Both the position numbers and the translations under genes were made by a program. The notes under the pieces were generated by a model. The model was not told the DNA's origin. It was given only the letters and a program-made list of their open reading frames with translations, and searched no databases. From JBBWZH01 sp035544115 (GTDB taxonomy: Bacteria; Actinomycetota; Actinomycetes; Mycobacteriales; CADCTP01), in NCBI GenBank assembly GCA_963714145.1, contig OY970235.1, forward strand, positions 7,812,001 through 7,876,000: 64,000 nucleotides of DNA, written 5' to 3'. Below are positions 1 through 6,641 of this stretch, piece after piece; within the stretch, counting starts at the first letter, position 1, and the number at the start of each line of letters is the position of its first letter.

Positions 1-2
1 CC

Positions 3-380
3 CAGTCCGCCGGCGCCGCGCTGGACTGGCTGTCCGCGCACGGCTTCGCCGGCCTGGTCGAACGCAGCGTCGTGGTGATGAACTCGCTGTCGCCGACCCG
101 GCGCCGCCGCCGCGGCTACCTCACCGAACTGCACTCCGATCTGGCCCGCCGCTGCCGCGCGGTGCACGAGATCCCGTTCGACCTCGCATTGCAGCCGGGC
201 GGCCGGATCCTGCTGCGCAAGCTGGATGTCGAGACCCGGATGGCCTTCCTGGAGGTCGCCGCCGACGTCGTCGCCGGCGCCCTCGCCCCACCGCCGGCCG
301 GCGGCCTGCGCACCGCCCCGGGCGCGCCGTACCGATCGCCCCGCCCCGACCCCTACCCGGACCGCCGGCCGTCCTCCTGA
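3..380 (+). CDS. MinD/ParA-like ATPase, C-terminal part (partial)
   Basis: The frame is open from the window edge, so the 5' end lies upstream. The visible 125 residues contain ALDWLSAHGF, then VVVMNSLS, then a basic RRRRRG run and LTELHSDLARRC, VHEIPFDLALQPGG and a C-terminal helix. This is the tail of the MinD/ParA-type P-loop ATPases that actinobacteria often keep next to secretion or partition genes; the HEIPFD segment corresponds to the strand that reaches an 'IP.D' in MinD. The Walker motifs are outside the window, so activity cannot be judged. The last 30 residues are a proline/arginine-rich tail. The role (positioning of a secretion or partition complex) is an inference from family membership. 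Confidence 0.7.
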   Translation, partial: QSAGAALDWLSAHGFAGLVERSVVVMNSLSPTRRRRRGYLTELHSDLARRCRAVHEIPFDLALQPGGRILLRKLDVETRMAFLEVAADVVAGALAPPPAGGLRTAPGAPYRSPRPDPYPDRRPSS

Positions 381-406
381 CCGGTTCGGCTGGCCGCCGG
401 CCCAGT

Positions 407-419
407 GTCTACTGTGGAC
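407..419. repeat. Recurrent 13-bp palindrome GTCYACWGTRGAC, copy 1
   Basis: The sequence GTCTACTGTGGAC lies in the short gap between the ParA-like gene and the MprF-like gene. It is one of five exact matches in the window to GTCYACWGTRGAC. Its function is unknown; see the dedicated finding. Confidence 0.6.
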
Positions 420-520
420 GTTCTGCCCGGCCGGCTGGCGGTATCGGCTGGCGATCACTCGGTCGGCGCAAGCGCCGGGTGGCGGGATGGCTGGCCGGCG
501 CGGTGCGGGAGGATGACCGG

Positions 521-2263
521 GTGACCGTTTCCGTCCGCAGCGCCGCGGCCGCGGACCGGCCCGAACGGCGGTCGCGCTGGCCGCTGTCCGGCCGCCGGAC
601 CGCCGGCATCCTCGCCGCGCTGACCTGGCTGCTCGGCGTGCTGACCATCGTGAGCGCGGTGCTGCCCGGGCAGCGGGTGCGGGTGCACGCGCTCACCCAG
701 ATCATCCCCACCCCGGCCTCGGCCGCCGCCACCGCGATCGCCGCCTCGTTCGGCGTGCTGCTGCTGTACCTGTCCGGCGGGCTGCGCCGGCGCAAGCGCC
801 GGGCCTGGCGGGCGGCCCTGGTGGTCACCGTCGTGATCGCCGCCTCGCACGTGTTGAAGGCGCTGGACATCGAGGAAGCCGCGGTGTCGCTGGGCCTGCT
901 GGCGCTGCTGATCGGCGCCCGGGACGAGTTCCATGCCAAAGGTGACCCGACCACCCGCTGGCTCGGCCTGCGCGTCTTCTTCCAGCTGCTGGCGCTGGCC
1001 CTCGGCCTCGGCATGGTGCTGCTGTTCGTCAACAGCGACCGGATCGTGGGCCGCCCGTCGCTTGCGCTGCAGTTCGAACACCTGCTCAGTGGGCTGGTCG
1101 GCATCCACGGGCCGCTGCGCTTCACCAGCGAACGCACCGACGACGTGGTCACCGCGATGATGCTCGCGTTCGGCGTGCTCATCGCCTTTGCCACCGCGTA
1201 CTTCGTGCTGCGCCCGTCCGAGCCGATCGCCCTGCTCACCCCGCGGGACGAGGAACGGCTGCGCGAACTGCTCGCCCGGCACGGCGGCCGCGACTCACTC
1301 GGCTACTTCGCGCTGCGCCGGGACAAGAGCGTGGTCTGGTCGCCCACCGGCAAGTCCGCGATCACCTACCGGGTGGTGCACGGCGTCGCGCTGGCCAGCG
1401 GCGACCCGATCGGCGACCCGGAGGCCTGGCCCGGCTCCATCACCGCGTTCCTCGACCTGGCCGAGGAACACGCCTGGGTGCCGGCCGTGATGGGCTGCAG
1501 CGAGACCGGCGCGACTGTCTACAGTAGACACGGCATGGATGCGCTGGAACTCGGCGACGAGGCGGTCGTCCACGTCGCGGAGTTCACTTTGGACGGTCGG
1601 CCGATGCGCGGGGTACGGCAGGCGGTCAGCCGGGTGGACCGGGCCGGGTACTCGGTCTCGGTGCGCCGGGCCCGGGAGATCCCCACCGCCGAGATGACCG
1701 AGCTGCTCGCGGTGGCCGCCGCCTGGCGCGGCGCCGCGGTGGAACGGGGCTTCTCGATGGCCCTGTCCCGGCTCGGTGACCCCGCCGACGGCGACTGCGT
1801 CGTGGTCACCGCGCACCGCGAAGGCGTGCTGCGCGGCCTGCTGCACTTCGTCCCGTGGGGCACCGACGGCCTGTCCCTGGACCTGATGCGCCGCGACCGC
1901 ACCGCCGACAACGGCCTGAACGAGCTGCTCATCGTCCGCCTGATCGAGTCCGCCCCGACCCTCGGCGTGACCCGGTTGTCCCTCAACTTCGCCGTCTTCC
2001 GGTCCGCCCTGGAACGTGGCGAGCGGATCGGCGCCGGCCCGGTCTCCCGGGTCTGGCGCTCGCTGCTGGTCTTCGCCTCCCGCTGGTGGCAGATCGAGAC
2101 CCTCTACCGCTTCAACGTCAAGTTCCGCCCCACCTGGGAGCCCCGCTTCGTCTCCTTCACCGGCACCCGCGACCTGCCCCGCGTCGCCATCGCCGCCCTT
2201 GAAGCCGAGGCCTTCCTCGTCCTGCCCCGGCAGCTCAAGCGCTTGCTCCGGCGCGCCGCCTGA
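521..2263 (+). CDS. MprF-like membrane protein with C-terminal DUF2156 (aminoacyl-phosphatidylglycerol synthase-like)
   Basis: The GTG at 521 is chosen because GGGAGG lies about 7 nt upstream; an in-frame GTG at 479 has no such site. The 580-residue protein has about six hydrophobic segments in its first 230 residues (for example GILAALTWLLGVLTIVSAVL and FFQLLALALGLGMVLLFV). A long soluble part follows, starting near LRELLARHGG, with SLGYFALRRDKSVVWSPTG and ASGDPIGDPEAW. That part is the DUF2156/GNAT-fold catalytic half of lysyl-phosphatidylglycerol synthases. Family knowledge: such proteins move an amino acid from aminoacyl-tRNA to phosphatidylglycerol, lowering the negative surface charge. 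The substrate here is not shown, and no lysyl-tRNA synthetase domain is fused, unlike LysX. Confidence 0.75.
   Translation: MTVSVRSAAAADRPERRSRWPLSGRRTAGILAALTWLLGVLTIVSAVLPGQRVRVHALTQIIPTPASAAATAIAASFGVLLLYLSGGLRRRKRRAWRAALVVTVVIAASHVLKALDIEEAAVSLGLLALLIGARDEFHAKGDPTTRWLGLRVFFQLLALALGLGMVLLFVNSDRIVGRPSLALQFEHLLSGLVGIHGPLRFTSERTDDVVTAMMLAFGVLIAFATAYFVLRPSEPIALLTPRDEERLRELLARHGGRDSLGYFALRRDKSVVWSPTGKSAITYRVVHGVALASGDPIGDPEAWPGSITAFLDLAEEHAWVPAVMGCSETGATVYSRHGMDALELGDEAVVHVAEFTLDGRPMRGVRQAVSRVDRAGYSVSVRRAREIPTAEMTELLAVAAAWRGAAVERGFSMALSRLGDPADGDCVVVTAHREGVLRGLLHFVPWGTDGLSLDLMRRDRTADNGLNELLIVRLIESAPTLGVTRLSLNFAVFRSALERGERIGAGPVSRVWRSLLVFASRWWQIETLYRFNVKFRPTWEPRFVSFTGTRDLPRVAIAALEAEAFLVLPRQLKRLLRRAA
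1517..1529. repeat. Recurrent 13-bp palindrome GTCYACWGTRGAC, copy 2
   Basis: GTCTACAGTAGAC lies inside the MprF-like coding region, and the palindrome extends one more base each side (TGTC...GACA). It is an exact match to the recurring motif. Confidence 0.6.
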
Positions 2264-2332
2264 CCCCCTACTCCTTTGCCGCCCGCGCCGGCCACCTTGT
2301 ACTCTCACCCCTGGTGGCCTCCCGAGGCCCCT

Positions 2333-2421
2333 GGAGGCTTCGCCTAGTCCGGTCTATGGCGCCGCACTGCTAATGCGGTTTGGGTTCGCGCCCATCCGGG
2401 GTTCAAATCCCCGAGCCTCCG
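2333..2421 (+). tRNA. tRNA-Ser (anticodon GCT)
   Basis: The acceptor arms GGAGGCT (2333-2339) and AGCCTCC (2414-2420) pair perfectly, followed by a G discriminator. The anticodon stem CCGCA/TGCGG encloses CTGCTAA, giving anticodon GCT. The T arm contains the canonical GGTTCAAATCC. A long variable arm (TTTGGGTTCGCGCCCATC) is typical of type II serine tRNAs, and the 89-nt length fits. No CCA is encoded. Its 3' half is the integration site of the element that follows, and the element carries the same 58 bp, so the tRNA gene stays intact after integration. Confidence 0.95.
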
Positions 2422-2422
2422 C
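2365..2422 (+). repeat. attL: left copy of 58-bp attachment repeat
   Basis: Bases 2365-2422, from the anticodon stem to one base beyond the tRNA, are identical to 19809-19866. The matching bases stop cleanly on both sides (G versus T before, T versus C after). A tRNA 3'-end repeat flanking a tyrosine integrase gene is the hallmark of actinomycete integrative elements. The exact crossover inside the 58 bp cannot be told. Confidence 0.9.
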
Positions 2423-2661
2423 TCTGACCAGCACGTTCATGCGATCGGCCGGTTGGGACGTCCACACTGGTTGCAGTCCCGGTTGCAGTCCTGGCGCTTG
2501 GCGGCCCCGACGATCGGCGCCAGGAGGTCTCCTCGGTCGAGCGAACGACCCGTTTCCATCCGCATACAGCCTGTGTTGTCGCATCTGACGTGTCACGATG
2601 AGTGGATCACCGGAAACTGTCGTTGGTCTGGTGGACACTGCCGACATGCAGGGAGTGCTAG

Positions 2662-3051
2662 GTGACGATGTGGCCAGAGTCGTTCCCGCCCGCTTGCCCG
2701 CCGGAGGACGCCGGTCCGGCCACCGGAGCGTTCTATCGGCTCGTAGGCGGGGACGAGCCGAAAGCGGACGACTTCCGCAATCATCACGAGATGCTCGCGG
2801 TAGGGGTTCTCCGTCGAAGAAACTGGAGTGACGATTGTGATGCTGCAGGTCTGAGTATTTTTGCAGACATCGAAGAGATAAAGCGAGTGCGCGCATCTTT
2901 TGGTGCGATGCGGACGAAGCGAGTCGCGCGTGGAAGGATTGATGGGTCTGGACTAATGAAGCACACCCCTCGGCAGACGCACGGGACACACCACACCTGG
3001 TGGCGACCGATTGGAGATTCTGCATGGCAGACATTCCAGGTCGTGACATGA
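2662..3051 (+). CDS. Small protein of unknown function, first gene of a two-gene cargo unit
   Basis: The GTG at 2662 follows GGGAG at 2651-2655. The 129-residue product contains FYRLVGGDEPKADDFRNH, then VLRRRNWSDDCDAAGLSIF and IEEIKRVRASFGAM, and ends in a Trp/His-rich segment around THHTWWRPIGDSAW. I recall similar small actinobacterial proteins with a terminal HHTWW-type patch but know no function for them. Its last 28 bp overlap the next gene, so the two are probably co-translated. Base composition is lower in GC than the backbone, pointing to recent transfer. There is no signal peptide and no membrane segment. Confidence 0.65.
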   Translation: MTMWPESFPPACPPEDAGPATGAFYRLVGGDEPKADDFRNHHEMLAVGVLRRRNWSDDCDAAGLSIFADIEEIKRVRASFGAMRTKRVARGRIDGSGLMKHTPRQTHGTHHTWWRPIGDSAWQTFQVVT

Positions 3052-4253
3052 ACTGGCTCCCTAGGGGGACAGTATTGGGCCAACTGTCTCTCCAGGAAGT
3101 ATTCGTCTTCTACGACGGTCCCCGTGTGTTCAGTGCAAGATCCTTGACTGACCAACTCTACATTGCAGGTTGGGCGGAAGAGGGTGAGGCCGGAGATGTG
3201 TGGCTTTACGTACCCTTGTCTGAGGCGCGCTTAAGAATGGTCCGCTCTGGTGGCATGACATTGCGGTCGGCATTTGTCGAAGCTGAAGGATTCGTGTACG
3301 TCGTGCGTCTGGCAGTTGACAACGATGAGTCGGACGTTGCGGAGCCGATTCCCCCGACGGCATTGTCTGATAGCTGGCTGCCTGAGCCGGATTTCAGGCT
3401 ATCATTGCCGACGCAGACGTTGGAATCGCTTGAGGCTGAGGACATTTTTGCCCAGCGGGCCGTGCAGGAGAGTCGGACGCGCGTAAGACTCAGGGTCGAG
3501 TTGCCCAACTATACGCGTAATGAGGCTCCAACTCGCCAAGTAGGAGAGCTACTTGTAACTACTCAGGGCGTCTACGACAATATCGGTCTCGCTCTCGCCA
3601 GTGACGATCCTCCGCAGAGGGGAATGATCCCACAGGAAGTATCGCAGGAGACGGCCAGCACCGTGGTCGCGATGGGAGCAGGTAGCTATGTGATCGACAT
3701 AGCAGCCAATAGACTGGACGACCTCTTTGGTGGCTCCCTATTTGTGCGGACGACGCAGGAATTGCTCGCCCTGCTCGACAGTCAACTTGATAGAGATGGG
3801 CTGGCCTCTCGGCTTGAGAGGCTACAAGTTCGCGGTGCAAAAAGCTTTCGGACCTTCGTAACTGGCCTCGCCAATACGGGCGGGGACGTGACGCTAGCCG
3901 CGGGTGGGCGGGCATTCGGCTACATACAGCGGGACCTTCCTTCTGAGCAGCTCCAAACATTGAGAGCGATACTCACCAACCTTGTACCGGACGAGGTTGT
4001 TCGAGAGGTAAGGGGTCGTATGCGCCTATACGCTGCTGATCTGGAGCGCCGAATCTTTAGTTTGAGAGACGAAGCGAACCAGCGAGACTACGAAGGCCGA
4101 TTCGATGAGCCTGTACTCGCGCAGGTCAATCACGCTGTCTTGAACGAGTTCTACGACGTCCTTGTTCTTGAGAGTAGAGTGTTGGACGAGGTAATTGGTG
4201 AAACGAAGACCACCTACTCTCTCTCCCAGCTTGTACCAGTCCCATCTTCCTAA
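3024..4253 (+). CDS. Protein of unknown function, second gene of the cargo unit
   Basis: The ATG at 3024 has TTGGAG seven bases upstream and overlaps the previous gene. The product has 409 residues. Residues 1-110 form a beta-rich domain (LSLQEVFVFYDGPRVFSAR, IAGWAEEGEAGDVWLYVPLS). I associate this, without certainty, with the DUF6575 group. The middle contains GELLVTTQGVYDNIGLAL and a helical region with DRDGLASRLERLQVRGAKSF. The C-terminus is helical, with YAADLERRIFSLRDEANQR and a conserved-looking Asp/Glu-rich stretch. No catalytic motif is recognisable. Codon use (ATA, AGA, TCT) differs from the backbone. A defence or stress role would fit a cargo pair on a mobile element, but nothing in the sequence proves it. 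Confidence 0.65.
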   Translation: MADIPGRDMNWLPRGTVLGQLSLQEVFVFYDGPRVFSARSLTDQLYIAGWAEEGEAGDVWLYVPLSEARLRMVRSGGMTLRSAFVEAEGFVYVVRLAVDNDESDVAEPIPPTALSDSWLPEPDFRLSLPTQTLESLEAEDIFAQRAVQESRTRVRLRVELPNYTRNEAPTRQVGELLVTTQGVYDNIGLALASDDPPQRGMIPQEVSQETASTVVAMGAGSYVIDIAANRLDDLFGGSLFVRTTQELLALLDSQLDRDGLASRLERLQVRGAKSFRTFVTGLANTGGDVTLAAGGRAFGYIQRDLPSEQLQTLRAILTNLVPDEVVREVRGRMRLYAADLERRIFSLRDEANQRDYEGRFDEPVLAQVNHAVLNEFYDVLVLESRVLDEVIGETKTTYSLSQLVPVPSS

Positions 4254-4344
4254 GTCCTTGAATCGACTCGGAGTGGAGGATTGAGCGCGGGCAGAGGCTT
4301 ACGTAGGCGGACGGCAGGGCGAGACTGGCGGACCTTGGGCGTGC

Positions 4345-4854
4345 CTACGCGGTCGGACGGTCTGGCTGCGGCGGCGGGACGGGCCAGGGGTCTCCGACGT
4401 TCTCGGGCATTAATTGCCAGCCAGACTTTCCCCACTTGCGCGGGAAATATCGCGCGGCGTATGCATATACCAGTGTTCCTTGGGGGAAAGAGGCTGATAG
4501 GGCGGCTCCGTCAAAGGTCCACTCGGCATTGTCCTTTCCTTCTATTCGAGCCGGGAATTCCTTTCCTTCAACTGTTATGCCCTGCTCCTTGATTCCGGTG
4601 ACTGACAGGCGACTGTACTGCGGCTCGACGGGGGCGAACCCGACCTCGTTAATCGTGATTGCCTGATTTCCATAGTTCGCTACTCCAATATGAACCGTCC
4701 TGGTTGTCTTACCGCCGACGACAACAGTCACGTCCAGCCTGTGCTGAACATGCACCCGTGGTCGTTGCAGTCGCGACGCGCGGAATTGCCAGACGGAATT
4801 GATCAGCGACAGTGCAAGTGCTGCCGTCCCTACTGCTTCGGTGTACGTGAGCAT
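4345..4854 (-). CDS. Membrane-anchored protein of unknown function (beta-sandwich-like)
   Basis: The ATG at 4854 gives 169 residues starting MLTYTEAVGTAALALSLINS, a single N-terminal membrane helix. A soluble part rich in alternating beta residues follows (VHVQHRLDVTVVVGGKTT, TVHIGVANYGNQAITINEVG), resembling an immunoglobulin-like fold. An upstream GTG at 4905 would start inside a perfect hairpin and has no ribosome-binding site, so the shorter start is preferred. Composition is lower in GC than the host. It lies downstream of int on the same strand but beyond the hairpin at 4900-4933, so it may have its own promoter. Function unknown. Confidence 0.55.
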   Translation of the reverse strand: MLTYTEAVGTAALALSLINSVWQFRASRLQRPRVHVQHRLDVTVVVGGKTTRTVHIGVANYGNQAITINEVGFAPVEPQYSRLSVTGIKEQGITVEGKEFPARIEGKDNAEWTFDGAALSASFPQGTLVYAYAARYFPRKWGKSGWQLMPENVGDPWPVPPPQPDRPTA

Positions 4855-4899
4855 GACGAGTAGTCTTGCACTCGCGTCAACACATGGCTCGTAGTTGCC

Positions 4900-4933
4900 G
4901 ATCACGTCCAGGTGGAGGCACCTGGACGTGATC
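4900..4933. terminator. Perfect 15-bp stem with 4-nt loop downstream of int
   Basis: The right arm CACCTGGACGTGATC (4919-4933) is the exact reverse complement of 4900-4914, separated by GAGG. It lies 29 bp past the integrase stop codon. No T-run follows, which is common for actinobacterial terminators. It could instead be a recombination-related structure near the element end; the terminator reading is an inference. Confidence 0.55.
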
Positions 4934-4961
4934 GCGGCATCAGCGGAGATCCGAGGTTGGC

Positions 4962-6311
4962 TTACTGCCCCCAGAGTGCCCGGTCCATTCGTGCGGCAGC
5001 GTCCTGGGCCATGGGCGAGGCGACATGGGTGTATTTCTCGGTGACAGTGATGCGGGAGTGGCCGAGTATTTCTTGGACGGTGCGGATGTGGACGCCTTGT
5101 TCAATGAGGAGGGTGGCGGCGGTGTGGCGACCGTCGTGAACGCGGACGGCGCGGACCTTGGCGGCGGTCAGTAGGTTCTTCCAGTCTTGCCAGTCGTCGG
5201 CTCGTTCGATGGGGCGGCCGTCGGGGCGGCAGAAGACGAGGTCGTGATCTTGCCAGGCTGCTCCTGCGGCGAGGCGTTCGGCCGCCTGTGTTTTGCGGTG
5301 AGCCCGCAGGATGGCGGCGAGTTGTGGTGGGCATTGGAGGGTGAGCTTCTTCTTGCCCTTGCGGGGGCGGAAGGTGACTCCTCCGTCACGCCGGTCGGGG
5401 CAGTGGCTGGCGTGGGCGTCGCAGGTCTTTGGGTTGCAGGTCTTCTTCGGGCAGAGGTGGCGCCGTACCGTGCAGTCGGCTTCACAGTCCGGCTCGTGGC
5501 GGTGCTTCGTGCACTTGGCCGGGCATGGCGCCCGGTGCCACTTCTGGCCGCACTGGTTGGGGTTGTCGCATCCGTGCCGGTACTCGGAGCGTTGGAGTTG
5601 GAACCAGACACGGATGCTGCCGGTGTCGAGGTCGAGGTAGGACCAGCGCAGGCCGAGGGCCTCGCCCTGGCGGATGCCGAGGGCGAGGCCGACCGACCAG
5701 CGGGCGCCGTTGCGCCAGTTCACCGCGGCGTCGAGGACTCGGCGTGCCTCGGTCCGGGACAGCGGCACCATTTCGACGTCGTTCGGGGTGGGTGCCTCGA
5801 TGAGGCGCGCGACGTTGCGGGCGACAACGTCGCGACGGACGGCGATCGTCAGGGCTCGGGAGAGGATTCGATGGACCTTGAGCACGGTGCTGGATGACCG
5901 TTTGGCCGCGAACATCTTGCTGTAGGCGCGGTCGAGGTGCTCGGGCAGGAGCCGGTCGAGCCGATGTTGGCCGAGCAACGGCACGATCCACAGGCGTGTC
6001 TTGGACCGGTAGTCGTCCAGCGTCCGGGGCGCCATCTTGTCGGAGGCGACCAGGCGGACACAGATCGTGTCCAGGTAGGTCGTCATCCACTCGGCCACTG
6101 TGGGGACGCGGCCGGGCTTGTTGGTCTTGCCGGCGTCGCGGTCGTTCTCCAGCTTGCGGACCTTGGCCGTGACGTCGGCCTCGGTCCTGCCGGTGCGGTG
6201 GCGGCGGTCGGGTGCGCCGTTGTCTTTGAGGCCCATGGTGACCCAGCCGTGCCAGCGGCCGTCGGTGCCTTGGTAGATGCTGGATCGTAGGTTCGGCTTG
6301 CGGCTGGTCAT
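4962..6311 (-). CDS. int: Tyrosine recombinase (integrase) of the AICE
   Basis: The product has 449 residues, with an N-terminal arm-binding and SAM-like region (residues 1-170). The catalytic domain shows Arg in ALGIRQGEALGLRW (about 212), HDGRHTAAT (His and Arg about 392/395), GHSRITVTEKYTHV (His about 418 and nucleophile Tyr about 427). A Cys/His-rich insertion of about 60 residues (CDNPNQCGQKWHRAPC to HCPDRR) sits inside the catalytic domain; such inserts are seen in several actinomycete integrases and probably bind zinc. It should recombine attP with the 3' end of tRNA-Ser. The start overlaps the stop of the excisionase frame (ATGA), so the two are translationally coupled. Confidence 0.93.
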   Translation of the reverse strand: MTSRKPNLRSSIYQGTDGRWHGWVTMGLKDNGAPDRRHRTGRTEADVTAKVRKLENDRDAGKTNKPGRVPTVAEWMTTYLDTICVRLVASDKMAPRTLDDYRSKTRLWIVPLLGQHRLDRLLPEHLDRAYSKMFAAKRSSSTVLKVHRILSRALTIAVRRDVVARNVARLIEAPTPNDVEMVPLSRTEARRVLDAAVNWRNGARWSVGLALGIRQGEALGLRWSYLDLDTGSIRVWFQLQRSEYRHGCDNPNQCGQKWHRAPCPAKCTKHRHEPDCEADCTVRRHLCPKKTCNPKTCDAHASHCPDRRDGGVTFRPRKGKKKLTLQCPPQLAAILRAHRKTQAAERLAAGAAWQDHDLVFCRPDGRPIERADDWQDWKNLLTAAKVRAVRVHDGRHTAATLLIEQGVHIRTVQEILGHSRITVTEKYTHVASPMAQDAAARMDRALWGQ

Positions 6312-6523
6312 GTCGTCTCCCTGCCCGGAGTCGCGCGGAGTCGGTTGATGTAGGTGGTGAGGGCGTCGGCGGGGATCTTGCGGCTGCGTCCGATGTGGAC
6401 GGTTTCGATTTGGCCGGTGTTCATGAGGTCGTAGAGCTTGGTGCGGCTGATGCGTAGGACGGTGGCTGCCTCCGGGATGGTGTAGACGAGCCGCTCGATA
6501 GGCGGCGGGACGGCGGTGGGCGT
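6308..6523 (-). CDS. xis: Excisionase (MerR-type HTH), with apparent ACG start codon
   Basis: The frame encodes VYTIPEAATVLRISRTKLYD, then MNTGQIETVHIGRSRKIP and a terminal helix, the winged-helix excisionase family that follows int in AICEs. Its TGA overlaps the int ATG. Between the upstream in-frame stop near 6590 and the HTH there is no ATG, GTG, TTG or CTG in frame. A strong AAAGGAGG (6536-6529) is followed after five bases by ACG (6523-6521), exactly where a start should be; the ATG directly abutting the site is out of frame. I therefore annotate ACG as a mutated or rare start, giving 71 residues. Reduced excision is an inference. Confidence 0.75.
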   Translation of the reverse strand, partial: TPTAVPPPIERLVYTIPEAATVLRISRTKLYDLMNTGQIETVHIGRSRKIPADALTTYINRLRATPGRETT

Positions 6524-6558
6524 GGCATCCTCCTTTCGGTTGTGGGGTGGGGGCGTTT

Positions 6559-6633
6559 GTCCGCGCGGACGTCCGTCCGGCGTGTGTGCCTACGCGCGCA
6601 GGCGCGCGCGAGCGGACGGACGTCCGCGCGGAC
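6559..6633. repeat. Perfect 21-bp inverted repeat between traB-like gene and xis
   Basis: Bases 6559-6579 and 6613-6633 are exact reverse complements. Each arm contains the 12-bp self-palindrome GTCCGCGCGGAC plus a 9-bp part reading GTCCGTCCG in the left arm and CGGACGGAC in the right. The 33-nt spacer holds a second GC-rich hairpin (CGCGCGCAGGCGCGCG). The region is noncoding and sits where related elements keep the rep gene or cis-acting transfer sequences. Candidate roles are the clt transfer site bound by the FtsK-like translocase, an origin, or a processing/terminator hairpin. Confidence 0.7.
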
Positions 6634-6641
6634 GCGGACGA

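Noticed and set aside
6559..6633. Simple rho-independent terminator
   Set aside because: No T-tract on either strand, and the arms are built of repeated palindromes; a terminator remains possible but is not the best reading.
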